Assembly: GCA_023384415.1 (NCBI GenBank)
Contig: JAHDWJ010000036.1
Span: forward strand, 1-52,320
Direction of reading: 5' to 3'
Source of the DNA: Anaerolineae bacterium
GTDB taxonomy: Bacteria; Chloroflexota; Anaerolineae; Promineifilales; Promineifilaceae
DNA: 52,320 nt
Part shown: positions 8,185 to 15,663 of the stretch, one piece after another
Position numbering within the stretch: the first letter of the stretch is position 1
Layout: the number at the start of each line of letters is the position of its first letter
Program-made: the position numbers and the translations under genes
Notes under the pieces: model-generated
What the model was told of the DNA's origin: nothing
Databases searched by the model: none
The model's input: only the letters and a program-made list of their open reading frames with translations

Positions 8185-8205
8185 TTCTGGCTTGCCCAGG
8201 TTAGG
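8185..8205. repeat. 21-bp exact repeat, copy 1
   Basis: CTGGCTTGCCCAGGTTAGG with two further bases at its left is identical at 32651-32671. In both places it lies in an intergenic spacer just after a dispersed palindrome. Confidence 0.65.
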
Positions 8206-8213
8206 GGGTTGTT

Positions 8214-8687
8214 ATGAGTTCACTTATGGGGTACGTGGGTCTGGCATTCATTTGGTTGCTGCTCGTTGGGGAATTTTCGGGTACCAATTTTGTGGTGGGC
8301 CTGGTTGTGGGTTATCTGGTGATGTGGATTGCCCGGCCCGCCTTATACCCCCCTGGTTATGTTTCTAAAGAGTGGCGGTTGGCGAATTTCCTGGGCTATT
8401 TCATTAAGGAGTTGTTGGTGGCCAATGTTCAGGTAGCCAAATTGGTTTTGCAATGGGAGCCTGATGTCAAGCCAGGGATTATCGCCATTCCTCTGGACGC
8501 CAAAACCGATACTGAGATTACCATGTTTTCTAACCTGATTACGTTAACCCCTGGCTCCCTAAGCCTGGACTTATCCCGCAATGAGCGGGTATTAACGGTT
8601 CATGCCATCAATGTGGATGATGCTCAGGTGTATATTAACAACATTAAGTCAGGACTAGAGGCTAAAGTATTGGACGTGCTGCGATGA
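8214..8687 (+). CDS. mrpE: Na+/H+ antiporter subunit E (MrpE/MnhE)
   Basis: A 157-residue protein with two N-terminal membrane helices and a soluble tail, full length for MnhE (PF01899). Typical segments are WRLANFLGYFIKELLVANVQVAKLV in shortened form and NLITLTPGSLSLDLS. The family is needed for assembly or activity of the Mrp complex. Its stop overlaps the mrpF start by four bases. Confidence 0.92.
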   Translation: MSSLMGYVGLAFIWLLLVGEFSGTNFVVGLVVGYLVMWIARPALYPPGYVSKEWRLANFLGYFIKELLVANVQVAKLVLQWEPDVKPGIIAIPLDAKTDTEITMFSNLITLTPGSLSLDLSRNERVLTVHAINVDDAQVYINNIKSGLEAKVLDVLR

Positions 8688-8947
8688 ATATACTAATTGA
8701 TCTAGCGATGGGGTTGTGCGGGGTTGCCATTGTTCTGTGTGGTATAAGATTGTATCGTGGCCCCCATATTGCTGACCGGGCGGTGGCCCTGGATCAGATT
8801 ACCATAGATGTGGTGGCGATTATCATTTTGTATAGTATGCGAGTGAAGTCGGTGGTGTTTTTGGATGCGGCTCTGGTGGTGGCCCTTATCGGTTTTCTAA
8901 CGACCCTGGCGTTTGCCCGGTATATTGCCCGAGGAGCGCGGCTATGA
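8684..8947 (+). CDS. mrpF: Na+/H+ antiporter subunit F (MrpF/MnhF)
   Basis: An 87-residue, three-helix membrane protein with the MnhF pattern RLYRGPHIADRAVALD after the first helix, full length for the family. It has been linked to ion and solute efflux within the Mrp complex. It overlaps both neighbours by ATGA junctions, so subunits E, F and G are coupled in translation. Confidence 0.92.
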   Translation: MNILIDLAMGLCGVAIVLCGIRLYRGPHIADRAVALDQITIDVVAIIILYSMRVKSVVFLDAALVVALIGFLTTLAFARYIARGARL

Positions 8948-9744
8948 TTCTTGATTGGGTTATCAAAATTGTGACCCTCGTCTTTGCCTTAGGCGGGCTG
9001 TTTTTTATGCTGGTAGCGGCCATTGGCACACTACACCTGAGTGATTTATACAGCCGAATGCACGCGGCGACCAAAGCGTCAACCTTGGGGATTACTGGGC
9101 TGGCGATTGCGGCCGCTTTGTTTCTAGGTGATTGGACTGCTGCCTCACGCCTCGTTTTGATCATTCTCTTCTTTTTCATTACCGCCCCCATTGGGGCCTA
9201 CGCCTTAGCCGAAGCGGTTTTCTCAACCAATCTGGATACTGACGCCAGCCTTAAACTGGATGAAAGAACCAAACGGTATGATTTGCATGAGGCGCGGATT
9301 TTGTGCCCTGTTCGTGGTGGCCCGGACAGCCAATATCTTTACACCAAGGCGATCCAGTTAGCCAAGAAAAACCGGGGTGAATTGACCTTTTTGCATGTGA
9401 TTAACCGGGATTTGATTGAGGCGATGAGCGGGCCAGCCGAAGCGATAGGGGTGTTGGAGCAGTTAAAAACTTTAGGGGAGTCGGTGATCGCGGCCGCGCA
9501 AAATCAAGCTCAGACCGAAGGGGTTGTGGCCAAAGGGCAGGTGGTCACTGGCGATCTCAAAACCGAGATTATCCATACAGCTAAAGAGATAAACGCCACC
9601 ATCATCTTGTTAGGGTATCCGATGATCAGTAAAGCCGCCGATCGGGAAGCAGCCGAAAAACGGCTGTGGATGTTGGTTGAACAGTTAGAGAAAGCCTTAG
9701 AAGTTCAGGTACAGGTCCAACGGGTAGAAGTCACAATACCCTGA
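8944..9744 (+). CDS. mrpG: MrpG/MnhG fused to a universal stress protein domain
   Basis: Residues 1-95 are a complete MnhG subunit: three helices with GTLHLSDLYSRMHAATKAST in the family pattern. Normal MnhG proteins end soon after this. Here residues about 116-266 add a soluble alpha/beta domain like UspA: a first strand EARILCPVRGG, then LTFLHVINRDL, and ATIILLGYPM near the end. The usual ATP-loop GxxGx9G(S/T) is absent, since after LLGYP there is no glycine-serine. The fused domain would sit on the cytoplasmic side and could sense stress or a nucleotide and gate the antiporter; that role is inference. It is the last gene of the operon and a terminator-like hairpin follows. Confidence 0.88.
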   Translation: MILDWVIKIVTLVFALGGLFFMLVAAIGTLHLSDLYSRMHAATKASTLGITGLAIAAALFLGDWTAASRLVLIILFFFITAPIGAYALAEAVFSTNLDTDASLKLDERTKRYDLHEARILCPVRGGPDSQYLYTKAIQLAKKNRGELTFLHVINRDLIEAMSGPAEAIGVLEQLKTLGESVIAAAQNQAQTEGVVAKGQVVTGDLKTEIIHTAKEINATIILLGYPMISKAADREAAEKRLWMLVEQLEKALEVQVQVQRVEVTIP

Positions 9745-9760
9745 ATTAACACAACCAAGA

Positions 9761-9805
9761 GAATTGACAAATCGCCAAGATTTGTCAATTCCAGGTTGAT
9801 TTTTT
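9761..9805 (+). terminator. Terminator-like hairpin after the mrp operon
   Basis: GAATTGACAAATC (9761-9773) and GATTTGTCAATTC (9779-9791) are a perfect 13-bp inverted repeat with a five-base loop. A T-rich run (9799-9805) follows after seven bases. The stem is AT-rich, so termination strength is uncertain. The palindrome could also be an operator, since it lies next to the tyrS promoter. Confidence 0.55.
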
Positions 9806-9806
9806 A

Positions 9807-9835
9807 TTGACAGTCAGATCATTTTGCGTTATCGT
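9807..9835 (+). promoter_or_regulatory. Promoter candidate for tyrS
   Basis: TTGACA (9807-9812), a 17-base spacer and TATCGT (9830-9835). The predicted start near 9842 gives a leader of about 320 bases before tyrS that contains the hairpin at 9965-9986. Confidence 0.5.
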
Positions 9836-9841
9836 TCCGCC

Positions 9842-10046
9842 CATGATGATACAGTTTTGTTTGTTCCATTACAGTTATTATCAGGATGTACCAGCCCAGC
9901 CGCGCACGGTGGGTGGTTTGCCTGCGTATTGACCAGCGACAAACAGACCCCAATGATGAACCAGGACGCGGCCGCAATGCCGCGTCTTTTTATTTTCAAC
10001 TAAAATACCTGACATCAAATGTAACTACTAAGGCACACAAGAATTT
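9842..10046 (+). promoter_or_regulatory. tyrS leader with an attenuator-type terminator
   Basis: GACGCGGC (9965-9972) pairs with GCCGCGTC (9979-9986), followed by TTTTTATTTT. It lies between the promoter candidate and tyrS, so it would stop transcription before the gene. GCCGCG near 9900 can pair with part of the left arm and could act as antiterminator. A T-box would be the obvious control for a tRNA synthetase, and GGGTGGTTTG near 9911 is loosely like its antiterminator, but the Stem I elements are not visible and the leader is short. Confidence 0.45.
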
Positions 10047-10119
10047 CACCACGAAGACGCCAAGATCACTAAGAACTTCTTGAGGAGCTTTGTGTTCTTT
10101 GCGTTCTTTGCGTCTTGCC
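10047..10119. repeat. Dispersed imperfect palindrome, CACGAAG type
   Basis: The left arm CACGAAGACGCCAAGATCAC is opposed by TTTGTGTTCTTTGCG and TTTGCGTCTTG on the right, forming a long imperfect hairpin between the tyrS leader terminator and the tyrS start. Sequences of this type are common between genes in environmental genomes; no function is established. Confidence 0.55.
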
Positions 10120-10160
10120 GGGTAGTAGTTACCATCAAATACAGTTTACGAGGCTATCCC

Positions 10161-11441
10161 ATGACCAATATAATTGAAGAACTCCGCTGGCGTGGTCTGA
10201 TCTTTGATCATACCGAAGGCACAGACGAACGGCTGCTGAAAGAAAAAATCACCTTCTACAACGGCTTTGATCCCACCGCCGATAGTTTACATATTGGCAA
10301 CCTGGTGGCGATGATGAGTATGGCCCGTTTGCAGCGGGCCGGGCATACCCCTATTGCCCTGGCCGGTGGGGGTACGGGCATGATTGGCGATCCTAGCGGC
10401 CGCAGCAGCGAACGAAACCTGCTCACCCTGGAAACCATCGCCGAGAACCTGGCAGGCATCAAAACCCAATTAGCCAGTGTGTTGGATTTCGAGGTCAAGA
10501 GCAACCCGGCCAAACTGGTCAACAATGCTGATTGGCTGACACAGCTTAATTTCCTGGAGTTTCTGCGCGACATCGGCAAACATTTCACCATCAGCTACAT
10601 GATGAGCAAAGATTCGGTGCAAAACCGGCTGGAGCGGGATGACGCCGGTATCTCCTTCACCGAATTCAGCTACATGCTGCTTCAGGCGTATGATTTTCTC
10701 CATCTGTTCCAGACAGAAAATTGTGTCATGCAGGCTGGCGGGAGTGATCAATATGGCAACATCACCGCCGGGGTAGAACTGATCCGGCGCAAATTAGGGC
10801 AAAAGGCGCATGGGCTGGTTTACCCGCTCCTGACCAAAGCGGATGGTTCCAAGTTTGGCAAAACGGCGGAAGGCTCTGTCTGGCTTAGCCCGGAGCGAAC
10901 TTCCCCGTTTAACTTTTACCAATATTGGCTCAACAGTGATGACCAGGATGTGGTGCGGCTGCTGAAGGTGTTCACCTGGTTGCCACAAGATGAGATTGAA
11001 GGGCTGGAAGCGGCAGTAGTGACGCGGCCGCATGAACGTCTGGCTCAACGTACCCTGGCAAAGGAAGTTACCCGGATGATTCACGGCGAAACGGCTCTGG
11101 CTAAAGCGGAGCAGGCTTCGGCGGTGCTATTTGGCGGGGAGATGGCCGGCCTGGATGCCCGCGATATTCAGGACATCTTTGCCGATGTGCCATCCAGCGA
11201 ATTATCCAGGAGTCATCTAGAGGATGGGGGTGTGCCGGTGGTAGATTTGTTGGTCCAGGGGCAGTTAGCCAGTTCCAAAGGGGATGCGCGGCGTAAAATA
11301 CAGGGGGGTGGTATCTACCTGAACAACATCCGGGTCACCGGCGAAGGACAGGCAGCCACCCTCAATGATGCTTTGCATGGGCAGTTCCTGGTTTTACGCC
11401 AGGGGAAAAAGCAGTACCATCTGGTGAAGCTGCTGGCCTAA
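10161..11441 (+). CDS. tyrS: Tyrosyl-tRNA synthetase
   Basis: Charges tRNA-Tyr with tyrosine. It has 426 residues from ATG 10161, chosen because the protein then begins MTNIIEELRWRGL as in the family; the frame is open further upstream but runs through repeat DNA. The class I signatures are ADSLHIGNL (HIGH motif) and KFGKT (KMSKS motif), and QAYDFLHL and QAGGSDQYGNI line the tyrosine pocket. The last about 65 residues form an S4 RNA-binding domain (VDLLVQGQLASSKGDARR) that holds the tRNA. It is a single gene with its own leader, probably under attenuation control. Confidence 0.96.
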   Translation: MTNIIEELRWRGLIFDHTEGTDERLLKEKITFYNGFDPTADSLHIGNLVAMMSMARLQRAGHTPIALAGGGTGMIGDPSGRSSERNLLTLETIAENLAGIKTQLASVLDFEVKSNPAKLVNNADWLTQLNFLEFLRDIGKHFTISYMMSKDSVQNRLERDDAGISFTEFSYMLLQAYDFLHLFQTENCVMQAGGSDQYGNITAGVELIRRKLGQKAHGLVYPLLTKADGSKFGKTAEGSVWLSPERTSPFNFYQYWLNSDDQDVVRLLKVFTWLPQDEIEGLEAAVVTRPHERLAQRTLAKEVTRMIHGETALAKAEQASAVLFGGEMAGLDARDIQDIFADVPSSELSRSHLEDGGVPVVDLLVQGQLASSKGDARRKIQGGGIYLNNIRVTGEGQAATLNDALHGQFLVLRQGKKQYHLVKLLA

Positions 11442-11467
11442 TCGCTGCCTTTTAGGTACTGAGCAAG

Positions 11468-11536
11468 AAAATCTCGCGCTGAGACGCAGGGACGCAAAGG
11501 TTTTTTCTGCAACTCTGCGCCTTTGCGCGAGATTTG
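11468..11536. repeat. Dispersed imperfect palindrome, GACGCAG type
   Basis: AAATCTCGCGC (11469-11479) and GCGCGAGATTT (11525-11535) are perfect inverted arms. Between them are GAGACGCAGGGACGCAAAGG and CTGCGCCTTTGCG in opposite orientation around a T6 run. It follows tyrS and could fold in the 3' end of its transcript. Confidence 0.6.
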
Positions 11537-11606
11537 GCATTGGATTGCTCCTTTCAAGAAAATATACCCGGTCACATTTTGCGCCAGTTAAAGGAAACAT
11601 TTGAAA

Positions 11607-11864
11607 ATGAATGAATCTGAGCGAAATATCGGCGAAGAGATTTTAGCGGCGGTGCAGGAAATTAAGGCGGGTGGGGGGCGCCGCTTTACGATTTCCATTC
11701 CTTCTGTCGTAGAAGCACGGCAAAATATTGGCATGAGCCAGGCGGAGTTTGCCATGTTGTTAGGCGTTTCGGTGCGTACCTTGCAGGAGTTGGAACAAGG
11801 GAAACGTAAACCTTCCGGCGCGGCCGCGTCTCTACTTACCCTGGCGCAAAAGTTCGGCCAATGA
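11607..11864 (+). CDS. Orphan XRE-family antitoxin (NadS/HigA-like), probably 3' truncated
   Basis: An 85-residue DNA-binding protein (87 if the TTG at 11601 is used; AAAGGA at 11590-11595 suits the TTG better by spacing). A helix-turn-helix spans about residues 38-80: ARQNIGMSQAEFAMLLGVSV, then TLQELEQGKRKPSGAA. This is the NadS/HigA antitoxin pattern, and relatives usually run on for about ten more residues after LAQK. The last bases are the antisense of a DUF5615 remnant, so the 3' end looks rebuilt by a rearrangement. No RelE/HigB toxin gene lies upstream, where it is expected; tyrS is there instead. It may act as a lone repressor or be a relic. Confidence 0.6.
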   Translation: MNESERNIGEEILAAVQEIKAGGGRRFTISIPSVVEARQNIGMSQAEFAMLLGVSVRTLQELEQGKRKPSGAAASLLTLAQKFGQ

Positions 11865-11897
11865 ACGAGGTAAGCCCTGGTCTAGCATGAGTTTCAT
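11832..11897 (-). pseudogene. DUF5615 (PIN-like toxin) remnant, first about 20 codons
   Basis: The minus strand reads MKLMLDQGLPRSLAELLRQ and two further residues to TAG. The segment LLDQGLPRSLA is the hallmark start of DUF5615 proteins, which are about 115 residues long and pair with DUF433 antitoxins. Its ATG overlaps the stop of the DUF433 pseudogene (ATGA), the usual arrangement for this pair. All of the protein after the first strand and helix is lost where the fragment runs into the antitoxin gene at 11607-11864. Confidence 0.6.
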
Positions 11898-12118
11898 AGG
11901 GCAAAATCAACAATTTGATCTTCGAGATGTGCGGCCGCGAACGTCAAGGCTTGTTGAATGTCCTCATCCTCTAATTCAGGATATTCCCGGCGTAGTTCGG
12001 CTCGATCCGGGTACAGGGCCAATAGTTCAATGACTCGTTTAACCGTTAGTCGTAAATTACGAATAGTTGGCTATCCATTCATTCGACCTGGGTGCATCGT
12101 GATGCGGTCTAATGTCAT
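11894..12118 (-). pseudogene. DUF433 antitoxin gene broken by an in-frame TAG
   Basis: The minus strand encodes 74 codons matching DUF433 end to end: MTLDRITMHPGRMNG, a TAG at codon 16 (12071-12073), then PTIRNLRLTVKRV in place of the family's GKPCIRGTRIPV, and YPELEDEDIQQALTFAA. AAGGAG lies eight bases before the ATG. Only one stop interrupts it, so decay is recent, or it is read through at low level. DUF433 proteins are helix-turn-helix antitoxins for DUF5615 nucleases; that partner survives here only as a stub. Confidence 0.7.
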
Positions 12119-12347
12119 TGGGCTGCTCCTTAATCACCATGAGAAATAGGCTGATTACTTTGGATTGTACCCGTTGGCATTACGAGTTACGAAAACGTCA
12201 TTGCGGCCGCGTTACCAACCCTTTTTCGCGGCCGCACTCAAAAACCCGCCTTCATCTTCCTCACGCTAACCCTGTCGCTTTATTGTCGTGGCCTCATTAG
12301 CCATGCAACAATTTACCCGTTCACCCATTAATTATTTCACCTTGAGG
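12119..12347. other. Spacer between the broken antitoxin gene and hutH
   Basis: About 230 bases with two GCGGCCGC copies (12202, 12228) but no recognisable gene. It carries the ribosome-binding site of the broken DUF433 gene at the left and the hutH promoter at the right. Confidence 0.5.
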
Positions 12348-12353
12348 TATAAT
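12348..12353 (+). promoter_or_regulatory. -10 box of hutH, leaderless arrangement
   Basis: TATAAT ends seven bases before the hutH ATG at 12361, so transcription should start at or next to the start codon. No Shine-Dalgarno sequence fits in that space. No clear -35 was found. Confidence 0.55.
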
Positions 12354-12360
12354 CCGGGGC

Positions 12361-13926
12361 ATGGAACCTTTACGCCTCTCTGGAAACACCCTCAAAGTAG
12401 ATGATGTTGTCGCCGCGGCCGATGGTCGCCCGGTGCTGTTAGACCCCGCCGTTTTGCCCCGCATTGAAAGGGCTTATGCTGCCGTGCAAAAGCTGGTCAG
12501 GCAAGGCACCATTGCCTATGGCATCACCACCGGTTTTGGCCGCTTCAAAGATAAAATTATCTCCCCCGCTGAAGTCAAACAGTTGCAAATAAACCTGGTC
12601 CGCAGCCATGCCGTCGGCGTTGGCCCAGAACTGACGGAGCGGCAGGTGCGGGCAATGCTCCTGGTACGAGCCAATACCCTGGCTTTGGGCCATTCCGGAG
12701 TGCGGCCGCGTACCATTCACCTGCTCCTTGAAATGCTCAACAAAGGCGTTCACCCCTGCATTCCCTCTCAGGGGTCATTGGGGGCGTCTGGCGATTTAGC
12801 CCCGCTGGCCCATCTGGCCCTGGTGGTCATGGGAGAAGGTGAGGCCCATTACCAGGGGGAGCGGCTTCCTGGTGGAGAAGCGTTAGCTCGTGCCGGCCTC
12901 AAGCCGTTAGAACTGGAGGCCAAAGAAGGGCTGGCCTTGCTCAATGGCACCACCCTCATGGTCGGGGTGGGGGCGCTGCAAGTGCGCCGGGCCATTAACC
13001 TGCTGCTGACTGCGGACGCGGCCGCCTGCCTCAGCCTGGAAGCCCTTAACGGCACCGATAGGGCGTTTGATGCCCGTGTTCACGCGGCCCGGCCCCATCC
13101 CCGGCAAATTGATTGTGCCACCTTCTTGCGTAAACTGTTGCAGGGGAGTGAGATGGTGCGCGGCCGCGACTCCCAAAATGTGCAAGACCCGTACACCCTG
13201 CGCTGTGTCCCCCAGGTGCATGGGGCCGCCCGTGACGCCATCGCTTACGCCCGCTGGGTCATTGACATTGAACTGAACGCCGCCAACGACAACCCACTCA
13301 TCTTCGTAGACGATCTGACCGATGAGATTGAGGTGATTTCGGCGGGCAATTTTCATGGGGAGCCGGTGGCCCTGGCCATGGATTATGCCAAACTAGCCCT
13401 GACCGAAGTGGGCAACATGAGCGAACGGCGTATTGCCCGCTTGGTAGATGCGGACAGCAATGGGGGGATTTTGCCCATGTTCCTCACCCGGCACGGCGGC
13501 CTGGAAAGTGGTTTGATGATGGTGCAATATACCGCGGCCGCTCTCGCTTCAGAGAACAAAGTGCTGGTGCATCCCGCCAGTGCCGACAGTATCCCCAGCA
13601 GTGCTAACGTGGAAGATCATGTCAGCATGGGGGCCACGGCGGTGCGACAGATGGCCCAAATTTTGACCCATGTGGAGACGATTGTGGCTATTGAGCTGTT
13701 CGCGGCCGCGCAGGGGATTGATTTGCGGCGGCAGGATATGAACCAACCAGAAGCAAAATTAGGTAAGGGGAGTGCGGCCGCCTACCATCTCATCCGCCAG
13801 CACGTTCCCTTTTTAGAGCATGACACCACCCTGGCCCCCCACATAGAGCAGATGCGTCAACTTGTCGCCAGCGGTAAAATAAAACAGACGATTGAGACGG
13901 CCTTAGAATGGCAGGACGAAGGATGA
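12361..13926 (+). CDS. hutH: Histidine ammonia-lyase
   Basis: Converts L-histidine to urocanate and ammonia, the first step of histidine degradation. At 521 residues it is full length. The Ala142-Ser143-Gly144 triplet in GSLGASGDLAPLAHL forms the MIO electrophile. YGITTGFG (residues 53-60), NAANDNPL and FHGEPVALAMD are further family motifs of the active site. No hutU, hutI or hutG lies nearby, so the rest of the pathway, if present, is elsewhere. The -10 box sits seven bases before the ATG, which implies a leaderless mRNA. The gene carries at least five GCGGCCGC copies, one of the densest clusters in the window. Confidence 0.95.
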   Translation: MEPLRLSGNTLKVDDVVAAADGRPVLLDPAVLPRIERAYAAVQKLVRQGTIAYGITTGFGRFKDKIISPAEVKQLQINLVRSHAVGVGPELTERQVRAMLLVRANTLALGHSGVRPRTIHLLLEMLNKGVHPCIPSQGSLGASGDLAPLAHLALVVMGEGEAHYQGERLPGGEALARAGLKPLELEAKEGLALLNGTTLMVGVGALQVRRAINLLLTADAAACLSLEALNGTDRAFDARVHAARPHPRQIDCATFLRKLLQGSEMVRGRDSQNVQDPYTLRCVPQVHGAARDAIAYARWVIDIELNAANDNPLIFVDDLTDEIEVISAGNFHGEPVALAMDYAKLALTEVGNMSERRIARLVDADSNGGILPMFLTRHGGLESGLMMVQYTAAALASENKVLVHPASADSIPSSANVEDHVSMGATAVRQMAQILTHVETIVAIELFAAAQGIDLRRQDMNQPEAKLGKGSAAAYHLIRQHVPFLEHDTTLAPHIEQMRQLVASGKIKQTIETALEWQDEG

Positions 13927-13957
13927 AAGATATTAGACATTTATCTTCTCTTCGTCC
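13914..13957 (+). terminator. Hairpin across the hutH stop codon
   Basis: GGACGAAG (13914-13921) pairs with CTTCGTCC (13950-13957), and AAGATA (13927-13932) with TATCTT (13942-13947), around a short loop. No clean T-run follows, so its role as terminator is uncertain. Confidence 0.35.
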
Positions 13958-13980
13958 TCCCATATTTTAGGAGCGTATTT

Positions 13981-14337
13981 ATGAGCGCAACCTTTGATCA
14001 ACCGCACCGTGAGCCGGATTTGATTTATCTATCTCAAGTCACCTTGTCTGCTATTAAAGGCAACTATCCCTATACGGCAGATCTTGTTTTAGAAGGTATC
14101 AGCGGCAGTCAACAAGATCGGGAGCATGATTTGGTGACAAAACGTGAGGCCTATGCTGAAGCGGGCATTGCCGAATATTGGCTGGTTGACCCCAAACGGA
14201 AGCGGATCATCGTCTTAACCCTGGAGCGAGACCAGTATGTTGTTCATGGTGAATTTGCCCCCGGCACCGAAGCCACATCTCCCTTGTTACCAGGCTTCAC
14301 TGTAGATGTGCAATCCATCTTCGCGGCCGCGGAGTGA
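13981..14337 (+). CDS. N-terminally truncated Uma2-family nuclease-like protein
   Basis: A 118-residue protein matching the last two thirds of Uma2 (DUF820) proteins, which adopt a restriction-endonuclease-like fold and normally have about 185-200 residues. PDLIYLSQ, the core ADLVLEGIS, KREAYAEAGIAEYWLVDP and GFTVDVQSIF are recognisable. About 70 residues that normally precede PDLI are missing; the frame instead starts MSATFDQPHRE after a good TTAGGAG site. The core Asp of ADLVLE is present, but the second acidic position reads GI instead of the usual VxS. It may be an inactive remnant. Confidence 0.65.
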   Translation: MSATFDQPHREPDLIYLSQVTLSAIKGNYPYTADLVLEGISGSQQDREHDLVTKREAYAEAGIAEYWLVDPKRKRIIVLTLERDQYVVHGEFAPGTEATSPLLPGFTVDVQSIFAAAE

Positions 14338-14391
14338 GTGCTGACGACTGAGCAACTCAAAACTCAAAACTAGAAACTCAAAGGACCCCCC

Positions 14392-15660
14392 ATGAAAGAA
14401 GTCGTTATTATTTCTGCTGTACGTACCCCCATTGGCCGGTTGGCCGGGGCCTTGGCTGCCGTCCGCCCGGATGATCTGGCGGCGATAGCCATCAAAGAAG
14501 CGGTCAACCGGGCTAATGTTGACCCCACTCTTATCGAAGAACTCTATTTTGGCTGTGCCAACCAGGCCGGCGAAGATAACCGGAATGTGGCCCGGATGGG
14601 GCTGCTGTTGGCTGGCCTGCCGCAAACTGTCGGTGGCGTCACGGTGAACCGGTTATGTGCCAGTGGACTCCATGCGGTGAACGCGGCCGCACGAGCCATC
14701 GCCTGTGGTGAAGGGGATGTATACGTCGCTGGGGGGGTCGAAAGCATGACCCGCGCCCCTTACTCCCTGCCCAAAAGCGGCAACCTGTGGGGGCAAATGG
14801 GCAACCTGACCGCCTATGACACCACTCTGGGTTGGCGCTATCCTAACCCCAAAATGGAAAAGCTGTTCCCCCTGGAAGCCATGGGGGAGACGGCGGAAAA
14901 TATCTATGAGATGAGCCGGGCAGGCCATATCACCGGGGGAGAGATCACCCGGGAAGAGCAAGATGCGTTTGCCCTACAGAGTCAGGAACGGGCCTGTGCC
15001 GCCATCAACAATGGCCGGTTCAAGCCAGAAATTGTGCCCGTGCCCATCCCCCAGCGGAGGGGAGACCCCATTCTGGTTGACACGGACGAACATCCCCGCA
15101 TCAAAAAAACGGCCGATGGGTTTGTGTTGGATACCACGTTAGAGCAGTTGGCCAAGCTCAAATCTGCCTTCCGGCAGGGGGGAACGGTGACGGCGGGGAA
15201 TTCTAGCGGGCTAAATGATGGCGCGGCCGCGTTGGTTCTCATGTCGGCAGAAAAGGCCCAGGCCTTAGGGGTACAGCCATTGGCCCGGTGGGTCGGGAGT
15301 GCGGCCGCGGGTGTAGACCCACGCACCATGGGCCTTGGCCCTGTCCCAGCTGTTCGTAAACTATTACAACGCACCGGCCTCACCCTGGCCGACATTGATT
15401 TGGCCGAACTCAACGAAGCGTTTGCCGTCCAGGCATTAGCCGTTTTGCGGGAGTCAGGGTTAAGCCAGGAAATCACCAACGTCAATGGGGGGGCCATCGC
15501 TTTAGGCCACCCCTTAGGCTGTTCTGGGGCACGCATCCTCACCACCCTCATCTACGAAATGCACCGTCGCCGCGTCGAAGGCCAGAAAATGCAATACGGT
15601 CTGGCGACCTTATGTGTGGGTGTTGGCCAGGGTGAAGCAGCCCTCATCGAAATTAAGTAA
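14392..15660 (+). CDS. Acetyl-CoA acyltransferase (thiolase)
   Basis: A 422-residue thiolase that joins or cleaves acyl-CoA and acetyl-CoA, acting in beta-oxidation or in the reverse biosynthetic direction. The nucleophile Cys89 lies in NRLCASGLHAVNAAARAI, the His motif is GGAIALGHPLGCSGARI, and the second catalytic Cys is in LATLCVGVGQGEA. It is slightly longer than the usual 390-400 residues. AAAGGA precedes the ATG. It is followed with gaps of only 3 bases by the Rpn-like and epimerase genes, so they are probably co-transcribed, although no shared pathway is obvious. Confidence 0.93.
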   Translation: MKEVVIISAVRTPIGRLAGALAAVRPDDLAAIAIKEAVNRANVDPTLIEELYFGCANQAGEDNRNVARMGLLLAGLPQTVGGVTVNRLCASGLHAVNAAARAIACGEGDVYVAGGVESMTRAPYSLPKSGNLWGQMGNLTAYDTTLGWRYPNPKMEKLFPLEAMGETAENIYEMSRAGHITGGEITREEQDAFALQSQERACAAINNGRFKPEIVPVPIPQRRGDPILVDTDEHPRIKKTADGFVLDTTLEQLAKLKSAFRQGGTVTAGNSSGLNDGAAALVLMSAEKAQALGVQPLARWVGSAAAGVDPRTMGLGPVPAVRKLLQRTGLTLADIDLAELNEAFAVQALAVLRESGLSQEITNVNGGAIALGHPLGCSGARILTTLIYEMHRRRVEGQKMQYGLATLCVGVGQGEAALIEIK

Positions 15661-15663
15661 AAG

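Noticed and set aside
9842..10046. Classical T-box riboswitch before tyrS
   Set aside because: GGGTGGTTTG resembles the T-box loosely, but no Stem I AG/GNUG elements or clear Tyr specifier loop are visible, and the part before the terminator is only about 125 bases. Kept as an attenuator candidate only.
11865..12360. tRNA or small RNA gene in the long gap before hutH
   Set aside because: No cloverleaf or CCA-type end was found; the block is explained by two toxin-antitoxin remnants.
14992..15551. Open frame opposite the thiolase gene
   Set aside because: Antisense to catalytic thiolase motifs, without ribosome site or recognisable domain.
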